A DNA stretch of 64,000 nt from Streptomyces sp. NBRC 109706 (GCF_000974485.1 NZ_BBOM01000004.1:1116001-1180000); one strand, 5' to 3'; shown: positions 8,456 through 17,854, numbered from the stretch's first letter. Notes: generated by a model not told the origin, from the sequence alone. Numbers and translations are program-made.

Positions 8456-9616
8456 TTACGGGCCACCAGGAGCACTCGCCGGCACGGCCCGCGCGTGTCG
8501 GGTTGACTCGGGGGCCAACCGCCAACGCTCGCCCACCCGTTCGACGAAGCCGAGGCCGCACAGCTCCCGCAGCCTGGCGAGGGCATCCGCCTCGCTGGTG
8601 CACGCGCCGCCGGCGATCTCCGCGAGCGTGCCGTCCCCCTGACCCGGCAGCGCGTCCAACACCAGGGCCGCACGCGGCGCCAGCAGATCCCGGGGCACCA
8701 GCGGCGCGGGTCCCGGATCGGCCAGCTCGCCCATCTCCCCGACCAGTTCGACGATCTCGGCGGCGTCCCCCACCAGCGTCGCCTCCCCCCGGATCAGGCG
8801 ATGCGCGCCGGCCGACAGGCCCGATGTCACCGGCCCGGGCACCGCCATCAGATGCCGACCGAGCCGCCGGGCATGGCCCGCCGTGTTCAGCGCGCCACTG
8901 CGCCGACCCGCCTCCACCACCACCGTGCCCCTGGTCAACGCGGCGATGACGCGGTTCCGCAGGATGAAGCGCCCGCGCGTGGGATGGTCGCCCGGCGCCA
9001 ACTCGGCGACCAGCAGCCCGCCGGCCGCGATCCGGTCCAGCAACTCCCGGTGTGCCGACGGATAGCTGACATCCACCCCACAGGCCAGAACCGCGATCGT
9101 CGCCCCCGAGACCGACAGCGCGCCACGATGCGCGGCACCGTCGATGCCGTAGGCGGCACCGGAGACGACCGTCCAACCGCGCTCGGCCAGACCGGTCGCC
9201 AACTCGGCCGTGACATGGGCGCCATAGTCCGTGCAGGCCCGCGCGCCCACCAGGGCGACCGAACGCAACGAGACGAACCGCAGGGAGCACGCGCCCCGCA
9301 ACCACAGCCCGATCGGCCTGGCCACGCCCAGATCGTCCAGCTGGCTCGGCCACTCCCGATCGCCGGGGCAGACGAACCGCCCACCCAGCTCACCGATCAG
9401 CCCCATATCCCGCTCCGGCGCCGCCCGCCCGGCGCGCAGCAGCAGCCCGGCCCAACGCTCGGCGCCGACCCCCGGCAGCGCCGCGCCGCCCGAGCGCAAC
9501 GCCTCCCAGACGGCGAGCGGCCCCAACTCGGCCAGCCAGCGCCCCACCAGCGGATCACCCGGCTCGGCGACCCGGGCCAACGCGGCACGCGCCAACCGCT
9601 CGGGCGGGGGGATCAC
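8456..9616 (-). CDS. dprA: DNA-processing protein DprA
   Basis: DprA (386 aa) binds incoming single-stranded DNA and loads RecA during transformation; most streptomycetes keep it although natural competence is not established there. The Rossmann-like DNA-binding core is at about 125-330 (ALVGARACTDYGAHVT, VVSGAAYGIDGAAHRGAL, GTVVVEAGRRSGALNTA). A C-terminal winged-helix domain follows (GTLAEIAGGACTSEADALARL to FVERVGERW). GTG 9616 is chosen because it overlaps the comM stop as GTGA; the longer frame to 9730 has no family similarity. It is the last gene of the leftward yraN-comM-dprA operon. Confidence 0.94.
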   Translation of the reverse strand: MIPPPERLARAALARVAEPGDPLVGRWLAELGPLAVWEALRSGGAALPGVGAERWAGLLLRAGRAAPERDMGLIGELGGRFVCPGDREWPSQLDDLGVARPIGLWLRGACSLRFVSLRSVALVGARACTDYGAHVTAELATGLAERGWTVVSGAAYGIDGAAHRGALSVSGATIAVLACGVDVSYPSAHRELLDRIAAGGLLVAELAPGDHPTRGRFILRNRVIAALTRGTVVVEAGRRSGALNTAGHARRLGRHLMAVPGPVTSGLSAGAHRLIRGEATLVGDAAEIVELVGEMGELADPGPAPLVPRDLLAPRAALVLDALPGQGDGTLAEIAGGACTSEADALARLRELCGLGFVERVGERWRLAPESTRHARAVPASAPGGP

Positions 9617-11223
9617 GACAGACTCCCGGCGAGCCCGGAGCCGCGCCGCACGCCCGTCCGCAGCTCCAGCGCCGCGTCCACATCGACCGCCGACGGCCGG
9701 TCGTGCCCGGCGAGATCGGCCACCGTCCACGCCACCCGCAGCACCCGGTCCAGCCCACGGGCCGTGAGCAGCCCGCGATCCATGTCCCGCTCGGCCCTGA
9801 CCAGCGCCCCGGGCGAGGGCACCCAGCGGGTGCGCAGCTCATGGCCGGGGACCTCGCTGTTGGTGCGCCAGGGGCTGTCGGCGAACCGAGCCGCCGCCCG
9901 CGACCGCGCGGCCAGCACCCGGCCGGCGACCCGCGCCGTGGACTCGCCGCCGCTGGCCGGCGCGATCAACTCGGCCCGGCTGACCGGCTCCACGGGGACC
10001 CGCAGATCCACCCGATCCAGCAACGGCCCGGAGAGCCTGGCCCGATACCGCCGCACCGTGCTGGGAAGACACTCGCAGTCCCCCAGCGGAGAGCCATGGC
10101 GCCCGCAGGGGCAGGGATTGGTGGCCATCACCAGCAGCACCCTGGCCGGCATCCGCACCACACCCGCCGCACGCGCCACCACCACACAGCCCGACTCCAG
10201 GGGCTGGCGCAGCGCGTCCAGCACCTGGCTGCTCATCTCGGCGGCCTCGTCCAGGAAGAGGACGCCGTGGTGGGCCAGCGAGATCGCGCCGGGCCGCGGC
10301 ACCCCGCTGCCGCCGCCGACCAGGGAGGCCATGGAGGCGGAGTGGTGCGGGGCGCAGTACGGCGGGCGGTCGATCAGGGGCCGGCCGGCCGGCAGCGAAC
10401 CGCTCACCGAGTGCACCGCGCTGACCTCAAGCGACTCCTGCCTGGTCAGCGGGGGCAACAGCCCGGGAAGCCGCTCGGCCAGCATGGTCTTCCCGGCGCC
10501 GGGGGCGCCCTTGAGCAGCAGATGGTGCCGGCCGGCCGCGGCGACCTCAAGCGCCTTGCGGGCCAGCGACTGGCCGGAGACCTCCGCCAGATCCGGCGTG
10601 CGGCCGTCGGCGAGCGGGCTGAAGAGATCGCCCGGCGGCGGATGCCCCCAGCCGGGGCCCAGCGGACGGGATCCGGCCGGCTCCTCGTCGGCCGGCTCAT
10701 CGGGCACCGGCTCGTCCGACAGCAGCGCGATCAACTGCCGCAGACTCCGCACGCCGAGCACCGCGACATCCGGCACCAGCGCGGCCTCGGCCACCGTCTG
10801 CTCCGGCACCACCACCTGGCGGTAGCCCGCCCCGGCCGCCGTGAGCACGGCCGGGAGCACCCCGCGCACCGGACGCACCCGCCCGTCGAGACCCAGCTCG
10901 CCGATCATCATCACATCGGCGATCGACCGGGGATCGATCCGCTCGGCCGCGGCCAACACCGCGCAGGCGACGGCGAGATCGAACCCGCTGCCGGTCTTGG
11001 GCACGGCCGCCGGGCTCAGCCCGACCGTGAGCTTCTTCTGCGGCCAGGCGGTGCCGGAGTTGACCACGGCGGCGCGCACCCGGTCCCGGCTCTCGCTCAG
11101 GGACTTGTCCGCGAGCCCCACCAGGGAGAACGCCGCCACGCCAGGCTCCAGATCGGCCTGTACCTCGACCACCACGCCCTCCACCCCCACCAGGGCGACG
11201 GCGCAGGTGCGCGCGAAGGCCAT
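9613..11223 (-). CDS. comM: ComM/YifB-type Mg-chelatase-like AAA+ ATPase
   Basis: A 536-residue AAA+ protein. ComM is known in Vibrio as a helicase promoting branch migration during integration of transformed DNA. An N-terminal ChlI-like domain (FARTCAVALVGVEG to LADKSLSESRDRVRAA) precedes the ATPase core. Walker A is KGAPGAGKTMLAERL and Walker B is GVLFLDEAAEM. A zinc-like NPCPCGRHG motif and a C-terminal Mg-chelatase helical domain follow. The ATG at 11223 shares one base with the yraN stop (TGATG); GTG one codon upstream is an alternative. The comM-dprA pair suggests a shared role in DNA uptake or recombination. Confidence 0.94.
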   Translation of the reverse strand: MAFARTCAVALVGVEGVVVEVQADLEPGVAAFSLVGLADKSLSESRDRVRAAVVNSGTAWPQKKLTVGLSPAAVPKTGSGFDLAVACAVLAAAERIDPRSIADVMMIGELGLDGRVRPVRGVLPAVLTAAGAGYRQVVVPEQTVAEAALVPDVAVLGVRSLRQLIALLSDEPVPDEPADEEPAGSRPLGPGWGHPPPGDLFSPLADGRTPDLAEVSGQSLARKALEVAAAGRHHLLLKGAPGAGKTMLAERLPGLLPPLTRQESLEVSAVHSVSGSLPAGRPLIDRPPYCAPHHSASMASLVGGGSGVPRPGAISLAHHGVLFLDEAAEMSSQVLDALRQPLESGCVVVARAAGVVRMPARVLLVMATNPCPCGRHGSPLGDCECLPSTVRRYRARLSGPLLDRVDLRVPVEPVSRAELIAPASGGESTARVAGRVLAARSRAAARFADSPWRTNSEVPGHELRTRWVPSPGALVRAERDMDRGLLTARGLDRVLRVAWTVADLAGHDRPSAVDVDAALELRTGVRRGSGLAGSLS

Positions 11224-11606
11224 CACGCCACCCCCCTGACATGCTCGACCCGGGCGGCGCCCCGCTCCGGCAGCAGCACCCCGATCAGATCGATCCGGAC
11301 GCCGCCGGGCGGCGGCGCCGGATGCGCCGCCAGCCAGCGCTCGCAGAGCCACCGCTGGGCCAGGCCGCGCAGCCGCCGCGCCTGGGCCGGCGAGAGCCCG
11401 GCCATCGGATGCTGGAACCCTCGGGACCGCCGCGTCTTCACCTCGCAGACCACCAGGGCGGGACCGGCCGATCCGTCCGCCGCCACGATGTCGATCTCTC
11501 CGGCGCGACAGCGCCAGTTCCTCTCCAGGACGGTCATCCCCGACCGTCGCAGCCGCCGCACGGCGAGCTCCTCGCCGAAGCGGCCCAGCGCACCTCGCTG
11601 ATTCAT
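11223..11606 (-). CDS. YraN/UPF0102 family endonuclease-like protein
   Basis: A 127-residue protein of the UPF0102 family, which has a restriction-endonuclease (PD-(D/E)XK) fold with no settled function. The core reads [16 protein letters not shown] at the start, then [12 protein letters not shown] and [16 protein letters not shown]. These supply the conserved E, D and ExK positions at about 12, 39 and 54-56. The ATG has a very strong ribosome binding site, GGAGGTGAT at 11620-11612, complementary over nine bases to the 16S 3' end. That site is flanked by an inverted repeat. It is the first gene of the leftward operon. Confidence 0.93.
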   Translation of the reverse strand: MNQRGALGRFGEELAVRRLRRSGMTVLERNWRCRAGEIDIVAADGSAGPALVVCEVKTRRSRGFQHPMAGLSPAQARRLRGLAQRWLCERWLAAHPAPPPGGVRIDLIGVLLPERGAARVEHVRGVA

Positions 11607-11618
11607 GTCGCATCACCT

Positions 11619-11637
11619 CCGTCACACACTGTGACGG
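11619..11637 (-). promoter_or_regulatory. Inverted repeat touching the yraN ribosome binding site
   Basis: A perfect 8-bp inverted repeat with a 3-bp spacer (CCGTCACA and TGTGACGG) lies 13 bp before the yraN ATG. In yraN mRNA its 3' arm ends in the first two G residues of the GGAGG site, so a hairpin would compete with ribosome binding. As DNA it could instead be a small operator (TCACA-N3-TGTGA, the reverse of the CRP half-site order). Function is inferred only. Confidence 0.4.
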
Positions 11638-12034
11638 TGCTCCGGGAAAGATGTGGATCTTGGTGGATAAGTCGGCCGTTGTGGAAAACTCCGCCACACC
11701 TTCGAGTGATCGCGCGGCTCGAACGCGGCGTCACCCGAGCCGTTCGACGGCCGGCGCCGGGCCCGTCCGGCCGGCCGAGACCAGGCTCCCGACGGGCTGT
11801 CGCCCGGGCCCACGACGGTCCCGTACACTTCTCGTGGCGATCCGGACACCCGGATCGACCTCGCACGCCCCGCCGCCGGGGCGCCCCGGCTCCTGCCGGG
11901 CGCGCATTGGCGGCCGCGCGTCTCGGTCCGTGGCGGTCTACAGACAGGTCGACCCCGGCATCGCGCGTCGGGGCGTCAGGAGCGTCGGCCCCCCGGTCGG
12001 CGCTGACAACCGAGTCTGCACAAGGAGAACGGCC
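11638..12034. other. Intergenic region between yraN and rpsB
   Basis: About 400 bases separate the leftward yraN operon from rightward rpsB, and this must hold the rpsB promoter and leader. A possible -10 hexamer TACACT lies at 11824-11829, but no convincing -35 element was found, so no promoter is claimed. The rpsB ribosome binding site AAGGAG is at 12022-12027. No RNA gene or conserved leader motif was recognised. The long upstream extension of the rpsB frame through here is not coding. Confidence 0.5.
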
Positions 12035-12949
12035 ATGGCCGTCGTCACGATGCGGGAGCTGCTGGAGAGCGGCGTCCACTTCGGGCACCAGACCCGCCGC
12101 TGGAACCCGAAGATGAAGCGCTTCATCTTCACCGAGCGCAACGGCATCTACATCATCGACCTGCTCCAGTCGCTGTCGTACATCGACCGCGCCTACGAGT
12201 TCGTCAAGGAGACCGTCGCGCACGGCGGGACCGTCATGTTCGTCGGCACCAAGAAGCAGGCCCAGCAGGCCATCGCCGAGCAGGCGACCCGCGTGGGCAT
12301 GCCCTATGTGAACCAGCGCTGGCTGGGCGGCATGCTCACCAACTTCTCGACGGTGCACAAGCGGCTGCAGCGCCTCAAGGAGCTGGAGCAGATCGACTTC
12401 GAGGACGTGGCCGCCTCCGGCCTCACCAAGAAGGAGCTGCTGGTCCTCTCCCGCGAGAAGGCCAAGCTGGAGAAGACCCTGGGCGGTATCCGCGAGATGC
12501 AGAAGGTGCCGAGCGCCGTCTGGATCGTGGACACCAAGAAGGAGCACATCGCCGTTGGCGAGGCTCGCAAGCTGAACATCCCGGTGGTCGCGATCCTCGA
12601 CACCAACTGCGACCCGGACGAGGTCGACTACAAGATCCCGGGCAACGACGACGCGATCCGTTCGGTCACCCTGCTCACGCGGGTCATCGCCGACGGCGTC
12701 GCCGAGGGTCTGATCGCCCGTTCCGGTGCCTCGCAGGCCAAGGACGGCGAGAAGCCGGTCGGTGAGCCGCTGCCGGAGTGGGAGCGCGAGCTGCTCGCCG
12801 GTGCCGAGGGCAAGGCCGAGGAGAAGCCGGCCGAGGCGCCGGCCGTGGCCGAGACCCCCGCCGAGCCGGCCGCCGCCCCCGCGGAGGAGGCCGTTCCGGC
12901 CGAGGCCGAGCCGGTCGCCGACGCGCAGCCCGCGGGTGAGTCCGCCTGA
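12035..12949 (+). CDS. rpsB: 30S ribosomal protein S2
   Basis: S2 (304 aa) joins the 30S subunit late and is needed for S1 binding. The start [18 protein letters not shown] and the block [11 protein letters not shown] are canonical. The motif [14 protein letters not shown] lies near residue 95. The protein ends in about 60 residues rich in Ala, Glu and Pro ([12 protein letters not shown] and similar), an extension usual in high-GC actinobacteria. ATG 12035 follows AAGGAG at 12022-12027. It precedes tsf in the standard order, with 167 bases of highly structured sequence between. Confidence 0.97.
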   Translation: MAVVTMRELLESGVHFGHQTRRWNPKMKRFIFTERNGIYIIDLLQSLSYIDRAYEFVKETVAHGGTVMFVGTKKQAQQAIAEQATRVGMPYVNQRWLGGMLTNFSTVHKRLQRLKELEQIDFEDVAASGLTKKELLVLSREKAKLEKTLGGIREMQKVPSAVWIVDTKKEHIAVGEARKLNIPVVAILDTNCDPDEVDYKIPGNDDAIRSVTLLTRVIADGVAEGLIARSGASQAKDGEKPVGEPLPEWERELLAGAEGKAEEKPAEAPAVAETPAEPAAAPAEEAVPAEAEPVADAQPAGESA

Positions 12950-12965
12950 CGACGCCGGTGCGTTG

Positions 12966-12985
12966 ACGGGCCCGCGCGGGCCCGT
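12966..12985 (+). terminator. GC palindrome just after rpsB
   Basis: A 20-bp perfect palindrome (half ACGGGCCCGC) starts 16 bases after the rpsB stop. As RNA it would fold as a stem of about 8 bp with a tetraloop. There is no T-run, as is normal for streptomycete terminators, so it could be a terminator or an mRNA 3'-end stabiliser. Confidence 0.45.
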
Positions 12986-13008
12986 GGCATGACAGCTGAA
13001 GAGCATGA

Positions 13009-13044
13009 GGCGGTGCGGGGAGTCAGATCGGCCCCCGCACCGCC
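13009..13044 (+). terminator. Strong hairpin between rpsB and tsf (attenuator candidate)
   Basis: A perfect 12-bp stem (GGCGGTGCGGGG with CCCCGCACCGCC) closes a 12-base loop, 72 bases before the tsf ATG. With the palindrome at 12966-12985 it makes two consecutive stem-loops in the rpsB-tsf gap. Partial termination here would make S2 mRNA more abundant than EF-Ts mRNA. An attenuator between these genes has been reported in Streptomyces as far as I recall; for this sequence the role is inference. Confidence 0.55.
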
Positions 13045-13116
13045 GTCTCCGGTCGGTGCGGCGACTGCACGCCGAGCGACCCCAACGACGAGATCCGGGA
13101 AGAGAATCACGTAACC

Positions 13117-13953
13117 ATGGCGAACTTCACCGCCGCCGACGTCAAGAAGCTCCGTGAGCTTTCCGGCGCCGGCATGATGGACTGCAAGAAGGCGCTGGAC
13201 GAGGCCGAGGGCGACGTCACCAAGGCCGTGGAGATCCTGCGCGTCAAGGGCCAGAAGGGCGTGGCCAAGCGCGAGAGCCGCACGGCGGAGAACGGCGCCG
13301 TCGTCGCCGTTCTGGCCGACGACAACGCCTCGGGCGTGCTGGTCGAGCTGAAGTGCGAGACGGACTTCGTCGCCAAGGGCGACAAGTTCCAGGCGGTGGC
13401 CCAGCAGGTCGCCGACCACGTGTTCGCGACCGCGCCGGCCGACATCGAGACGCTGCTCGCCTCCGAGATCGAGCCGGGCAAGACCGTCCAGGTGCTGGTC
13501 GACGAGGCCAACGCCGGCCTGGGCGAGAAGATCGTGCTGGACCGCTTCGCGCGGCTGAGCGGCGGCTATGTCGCCAGCTACCTGCACCGCACCAGCCCCG
13601 ACCTGCCCCCGCAGGTGGGCGTGTTGGTCCAGTTGGACAGCGAGAACGCCGAGGTCGCCAAGGACCTCGCGCAGCACATCGCCGCCTTCGCGCCGCGCTT
13701 CCTGAGCCGCGACGAGGTGCCCGCCGACGTGGTGGAGAACGAGCGCCGCATCGCCGAGGCCACCGCGCGTGAGGAGGGCAAGCCGGAGGCCGCCCTCTCC
13801 AGGATCGTGGACGGTCGGGTCAACGGCTTCTACAAGGAGCACGTGGTCGTGGACCAGCCGTTCGCCAAGGACAACAAGAAGTCGGTGCAGAAGATCCTGA
13901 CCGAGGCCGGCGTCAGCCTCCAGGGCTTCGCCCGCTTCCGCGTCGGGGCCTGA
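13117..13953 (+). CDS. tsf: Translation elongation factor Ts
   Basis: EF-Ts (278 aa) exchanges GDP for GTP on EF-Tu. The start [20 protein letters not shown] and the [10 protein letters not shown] core motif near residue 82 are canonical, as is a C-terminal dimerisation domain ending [16 protein letters not shown]. The EF-Tu-contacting motif [12 protein letters not shown] is at about 22-33. The length is normal for actinobacteria. A hairpin at 13982-14003 follows the stop. Confidence 0.97.
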   Translation: MANFTAADVKKLRELSGAGMMDCKKALDEAEGDVTKAVEILRVKGQKGVAKRESRTAENGAVVAVLADDNASGVLVELKCETDFVAKGDKFQAVAQQVADHVFATAPADIETLLASEIEPGKTVQVLVDEANAGLGEKIVLDRFARLSGGYVASYLHRTSPDLPPQVGVLVQLDSENAEVAKDLAQHIAAFAPRFLSRDEVPADVVENERRIAEATAREEGKPEAALSRIVDGRVNGFYKEHVVVDQPFAKDNKKSVQKILTEAGVSLQGFARFRVGA

Positions 13954-13981
13954 TCCGGCGCACGCGACGTCCCGGGACGCG

Positions 13982-14003
13982 CCGTCCGCCGCATGGCGGA
14001 CGG
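13982..14003 (+). terminator. Hairpin after tsf
   Basis: A perfect 9-bp stem (CCGTCCGCC with GGCGGACGG) carries the tetraloop GCAT, 29 bases after the tsf stop. A 12-bp palindrome (CGTCCCGGGACG, 13968-13979) sits directly before it. There is no T-run. Probably a terminator or 3'-end stabiliser of the rpsB-tsf transcript. Confidence 0.5.
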
Positions 14004-14157
14004 TACCCGGCTATTGTCGGGCGGAAGGCCGTCCGGCCGCGCGGTGCGTCGCGACGACCGGGGCGACCGTAGTTGTGACGAGGAGGCCATTGCCGGGCAG
14101 GGGAACCGTAAGGTCCGCTGGCAGTGGCCTCCTTGGCGTGTGCACGAGGAGAGTTCC

Positions 14158-14898
14158 ATGAACCAGGACGACAACAAACCCCCGCGATTTCTCCTGAAGC
14201 TGTCGGGTGAGGCATTCGCGGGCGGCGGTGGGCTCGGTGTCGATCCCGATGTCGTGCACAAGATGGCCAGGGAGATCGCGGCCGTGGTGCGCGACGGCGC
14301 GCAGATCGCCGTGGTGATCGGCGGCGGGAACTTCTTCCGCGGCGCCGAGCTCCAGCAGCGCGGGATGGACCGGGCGCGCTCCGACTACATGGGCATGCTG
14401 GGCACGGTGATGAACTGCCTGGCCCTCCAGGACTTCCTGGAGAAGGAGGGCATCGACTCCCGGGTGCAGACCGCCATCACCATGGGGCAGGTCGCGGAGC
14501 CGTACATTCCGCTGCGCGCCGTGCGGCATCTGGAGAAGGGCCGGGTCGTGATCTTCGGCGCCGGTATGGGGATGCCCTACTTCTCCACCGACACCACGGC
14601 GGCCCAACGGGCCCTGGAGATCCACGCCGAGGCGCTGCTGATGGGCAAGAACGGGGTGGACGGGGTGTACGACTCCGATCCGGCCCGCAACGCGGACGCG
14701 GTGAAGTTCGACGCGTTGGACTACGGCGAGGTGATCACCCGGGATCTCCGGGTGGCCGACTCCACCGCGATCACCCTGTGCCGGGACAACCAACTGCCGA
14801 TTCTCGTCTTCGAACTGCTCGCGGAGGGCAATATCGCCCGTGCGGTAAAGGGTGAGAAGATCGGCACACTCGTCAACAGCCAGGGCCAGCGGGCCTGA
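14158..14898 (+). CDS. pyrH: Uridylate kinase (UMP kinase)
   Basis: PyrH (246 aa) phosphorylates UMP to UDP, the first committed step from UMP to UTP/CTP, and is a hexameric amino-acid-kinase-fold enzyme. The motifs LLKLSGEAF at about 11-19, [11 protein letters not shown] and [11 protein letters not shown] are clear. The nucleotide-binding stretch [13 protein letters not shown] lies near residue 163. ATG 14158 follows CGAGGAGAG; the frame is open upstream to 13993 but that part runs through the tsf terminator. frr follows 41 bases after the stop. Confidence 0.96.
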   Translation: MNQDDNKPPRFLLKLSGEAFAGGGGLGVDPDVVHKMAREIAAVVRDGAQIAVVIGGGNFFRGAELQQRGMDRARSDYMGMLGTVMNCLALQDFLEKEGIDSRVQTAITMGQVAEPYIPLRAVRHLEKGRVVIFGAGMGMPYFSTDTTAAQRALEIHAEALLMGKNGVDGVYDSDPARNADAVKFDALDYGEVITRDLRVADSTAITLCRDNQLPILVFELLAEGNIARAVKGEKIGTLVNSQGQRA

Positions 14899-14939
14899 CG
14901 GCCCGTCACGCCCCCACACATCGAACCAGGGAGCACGTG

Positions 14940-15497
14940 GTGATCGAAGAAGCCCTCCTCGAAGCCGAGGAGAAGATGGAGAAGGCGGTCGTGGTCGCCA
15001 AGGAGGATCTGGCGGCGATCCGCACCGGGCGTGCCCACCCCGCGATGTTCAACAAGATCGTGGCCGAGTACTACGGCACCATGACCCCGATCAACCAGCT
15101 GGCGTCGTTCTCCGTGCCGGAGGCGCGGATGGCGGTGGTGACCCCGTTCGACAAGAGCGCGCTGCGCAACATCGAGCAGGCGATCCGGGATTCGGATCTC
15201 GGGGTCAACCCGACCAACGACGGCCACATCATCCGCGTCGTCTTCCCCGAGTTGACGGAGGAGCGGCGCCGCGAGTACATCAAGGTCGCCAAGACCAAGG
15301 GCGAGGATGCCAAGATCTCCATTCGTGGGGTGCGGCGGAAGGCCAAGGAGCTGATCGACAAGGCCATCAAGGACGGCGACGTCGGCGAGGACGAGGGTCG
15401 GCGCGGCGAGAAGGAGTTGGACGAGACCACCGCCAAGCATGTGGCGCAGGTTGACGAGTTGCTCAAGCACAAGGAAGCCGAGCTGCTCGAAGTCTGA
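14940..15497 (+). CDS. frr: Ribosome recycling factor
   Basis: RRF (185 aa) splits post-termination ribosomes together with EF-G. It has the two-domain pattern of the family: helical [26 protein letters not shown] at the N-terminus, [11 protein letters not shown] in the middle domain, then [15 protein letters not shown]. Two tandem GTG codons occur at 14937 and 14940. The second is chosen because the GGGAG site at 14929-14933 is then six bases away and the family starts VIEE. Confidence 0.96.
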   Translation: MIEEALLEAEEKMEKAVVVAKEDLAAIRTGRAHPAMFNKIVAEYYGTMTPINQLASFSVPEARMAVVTPFDKSALRNIEQAIRDSDLGVNPTNDGHIIRVVFPELTEERRREYIKVAKTKGEDAKISIRGVRRKAKELIDKAIKDGDVGEDEGRRGEKELDETTAKHVAQVDELLKHKEAELLEV

Positions 15498-15576
15498 CCG
15501 ATCGGGCGTGAAGCCGGTGTGAAACGGGCTCAGTCGCGAGCGTGACCGATCAGGACCGAGAAAGACGCTGTCATCC

Positions 15577-16467
15577 GTGAATGAATCAACCAGGGGGTCG
15601 TCCCCGGCCACCGGGCAGTCGTCGGCCCGGCCCCCAGGGCCTCCGCAGCCCAAGCGCGCGGGCCGTGACCTCCGTGCCGCCGTGGGGGTGGGGGTGGCGC
15701 TCGGCGCGGTCGTGCTGGCGGCGCTCTTCGCCTACAAACCGGCGTTCCTGGTGGTGATAGCCGCAGCCGTGGTCGTCGGCCTGTGGGAGCTGTCCACCCG
15801 CCTCGGTGAGCGCAAGCAACTGCGGGTGCCGCTGCCGCCGTTGGCGGTGGGTGGGGTGGCCATGGTGGTCGCCGGCTATCTCAGGGGCGCCGAGGGCGCC
15901 TGGTCCGCCATGGCGCTGACGGTGCTGGCGGTGCTGCTGTGGCGGATGTTCCAGTCCCCGGAGAACTACCTGCGGGATGTCACCGCCGGGGTCTTCGCGG
16001 CCTTCTATGTGCCGTTCCTGGCGACCTTTGTGGCGCTGATGCTGGCCGCGGACGACGGACACCGGCGGGTGCTGGTCTTCATACTTCTCACCGTGGTCAG
16101 CGACACCGGCGCCTACGCGGTGGGTTGGCGGTTCGGCCGGAAGAAGCTGGCGCCCCGGATCAGCCCGGGCAAGACGCGTGAGGGCCTGGCCGGCGCGGTG
16201 CTGTTCGCCACGGTGGCCGGCGCGCTGTCCATGGCGACGCTGATCGACGACGGCACCTGGTGGCAGGGCGTGCTGCTCGGCCTCGGGGTGGCCGTCAGCG
16301 CGACGCTTGGCGATCTGGGCGAGTCGATGATCAAGCGTGATCTGGGCATCAAGGACATGGGCACCCTGTTGCCCGGTCATGGCGGGATCATGGACCGGCT
16401 GGACTCGCTGCTGCCCACCGCGCCCGTCGCCTGGCTGCTGTTGCTGGTCTTCGTCGGCGCCGGCTGA
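15577..16467 (+). CDS. cdsA: Phosphatidate cytidylyltransferase (CDP-diacylglycerol synthase)
   Basis: CdsA (296 aa) makes CDP-diacylglycerol from CTP and phosphatidic acid, the branch point of phospholipid synthesis. A Pro/Arg-rich cytosolic start is followed by about eight hydrophobic segments. The family signature is intact near residues 252-276: SMIKRDLGIKDMG, then PGHGGIMDRLDSLL. The final helix is WLLLLVFVG. The GTG start lies 79 bases after frr. This frr-cdsA-rlmN order is typical. Confidence 0.94.
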   Translation: MNESTRGSSPATGQSSARPPGPPQPKRAGRDLRAAVGVGVALGAVVLAALFAYKPAFLVVIAAAVVVGLWELSTRLGERKQLRVPLPPLAVGGVAMVVAGYLRGAEGAWSAMALTVLAVLLWRMFQSPENYLRDVTAGVFAAFYVPFLATFVALMLAADDGHRRVLVFILLTVVSDTGAYAVGWRFGRKKLAPRISPGKTREGLAGAVLFATVAGALSMATLIDDGTWWQGVLLGLGVAVSATLGDLGESMIKRDLGIKDMGTLLPGHGGIMDRLDSLLPTAPVAWLLLLVFVGAG

Positions 16468-16533
16468 GCCGGCCCGGGCCCGCGCCCGGGGCCGGCCGGG
16501 CGCCCGGCGGGAGTCTGCGACACTGGAGCCATC

Positions 16534-17640
16534 ATGCCTGCACCAGGAGAACTCACCTTCGTCGCGCCGCGTGGGGCCAAGAAGCCGCCCCGGCACCTCG
16601 CCGATCTCACCCCGGCCGAACGCCGGGAGGCGGTGACGGCGCTGGGCGAGAAGCCGTTCCGCGCGCGGCAGCTGTCGCGGCACTACTTCGCCCGGCTCTC
16701 GGACGACCCCGCGACCTGGACGGATCTCCCCGCCGCCGCGCGCGAGCGGTTGGCGGGGGAGCTGCTTCCGCGGCTGATGAGCGTGGTGCGGCATATCAGC
16801 TGTGACGAGGGCGCCACCCGTAAGACGCTCTGGCGCCTGCACGACGGCACCCTGGTGGAGTCGGTGCTGATGCGCTATCCGGAGCGGGTCACCATGTGTG
16901 TCTCCTCACAGGCCGGCTGCGGGATGAACTGCCCGTTCTGCGCGACCGGTCAGGCGGGTCTGGACCGCAACCTCTCCACCGCCGAGATCGTGCACCAGAT
17001 CGTGGACGGGGCCAGGGCGCTGCGGGACGGCGAGGTGCCGGGCGGACCGGCGCGGCTGTCCAACATCGTCTTCATGGGCATGGGCGAGCCCCTGGCCAAC
17101 TACAACCGGGTGGTCGGCGCCATCCGGCGGCTCACGGACGAGGCGCCCGACGGCGTGGGGCTCTCCCAGCGCGGGATCACCGTCTCCACGGTCGGCCTGG
17201 TGCCGGCGATGCGGCGGTTCGCCGACGAGGGGTTCAGCTGCCGGCTGGCGGTCTCGCTGCACGCGCCCGACGACGAGCTGCGCGACACCCTGGTGCCGGT
17301 CAACACCCGCTGGAAGGTGCGCGAGGTGCTGGACGCCGCGTCCGAGTACGCGGAGCGCTCCGGGCGGCGGATCTCCATCGAGTACGCCCTGATCAGGGAC
17401 ATCAACGACCAGGCATGGCGCGCCGATCTGCTGGGCAGGCTGGTGCGCGGGCGCGGTGCCCATGTCAACCTCATCCCGTTGAACCCGACCCCGGGCTCCA
17501 AGTGGACGGCCTCCCGGCCGGAGGACGAGCGGGCCTTTGTGGCGGCGTTGGAGGCGCGTGGGGTGCCGGTGACGGTGCGGGACACCAGGGGGCAGGAGAT
17601 CGAGGGCGCCTGCGGGCAGTTGGCGGCCGCCGAACGCTGA
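16534..17640 (+). CDS. rlmN: Dual-specificity 23S rRNA/tRNA adenine-C2 methyltransferase RlmN
   Basis: RlmN (368 aa) is a radical-SAM enzyme that methylates C2 of A2503 in 23S rRNA and of A37 in some tRNAs. The cluster-binding motif CGMNCPFC gives Cys129, Cys133 and Cys136. The two mechanistic cysteines correspond to Cys122 (MCVSSQ) and Cys360 (GACGQ). SAM-binding [11 protein letters not shown] and [12 protein letters not shown] are present. The ATG follows cdsA by 66 bases. Confidence 0.95.
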   Translation: MPAPGELTFVAPRGAKKPPRHLADLTPAERREAVTALGEKPFRARQLSRHYFARLSDDPATWTDLPAAARERLAGELLPRLMSVVRHISCDEGATRKTLWRLHDGTLVESVLMRYPERVTMCVSSQAGCGMNCPFCATGQAGLDRNLSTAEIVHQIVDGARALRDGEVPGGPARLSNIVFMGMGEPLANYNRVVGAIRRLTDEAPDGVGLSQRGITVSTVGLVPAMRRFADEGFSCRLAVSLHAPDDELRDTLVPVNTRWKVREVLDAASEYAERSGRRISIEYALIRDINDQAWRADLLGRLVRGRGAHVNLIPLNPTPGSKWTASRPEDERAFVAALEARGVPVTVRDTRGQEIEGACGQLAAAER

Positions 17641-17719
17641 CCGGCCGGCTGTCGGTGGCGACTGCTATCGTGGCCTCTCGAACACTTGCACAAGCGCACA
17701 CACCGGGTGTGCGTCATCC

Positions 17720-17803
17720 GACAGGGGAGCGCTCGCAGCGCTGAGAGTGCGGCACCGGCCGCAGACCCTCGAACCTCGCCCAGGTCATGCTGGGTAGGAA
17801 GTT
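17720..17803 (+). ncRNA. TPP riboswitch (THI element)
   Basis: All the conserved blocks of the thiamine pyrophosphate aptamer are present in order: ACAGGGGAGC (17721-17730), GCTGAGAGTGCGG (17740-17752), CAGACCCTCGAACCT (17762-17776) and CAGGTCATGCTGGGTAGGAAG (within 17781-17801). A P1 stem can form between TCCGA (17717-17721) and TCGGA (17803-17807). A possible extended -10 (TG-C-TATCGT, ending 17671) lies upstream. It precedes thiBPQ, so TPP should lower expression of thiamine uptake. Confidence 0.93.
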
Positions 17804-17813
17804 CGGACTTCCT
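17796..17813 (+). promoter_or_regulatory. Hairpin competing with riboswitch P1 (expression platform candidate)
   Basis: AGGAAGT and ACTTCCT form a perfect 7-bp stem with a TCGG loop. It uses the last conserved aptamer bases and the 3' strand of P1, so it cannot coexist with the TPP-bound fold. It is therefore a candidate ligand-free structure. No clear terminator or sequestered ribosome binding site was found downstream, so the mechanism is open. Confidence 0.5.
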
Positions 17814-17854
17814 CTCATGCTGCTCGCGTCTGCCCGCGTTAAGAAAGCGACACC

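Noticed and set aside
11824..11829. rpsB promoter at TACACT
   Set aside because: No acceptable -35 at 16-18 bp; kept only as a note in the intergenic entry.
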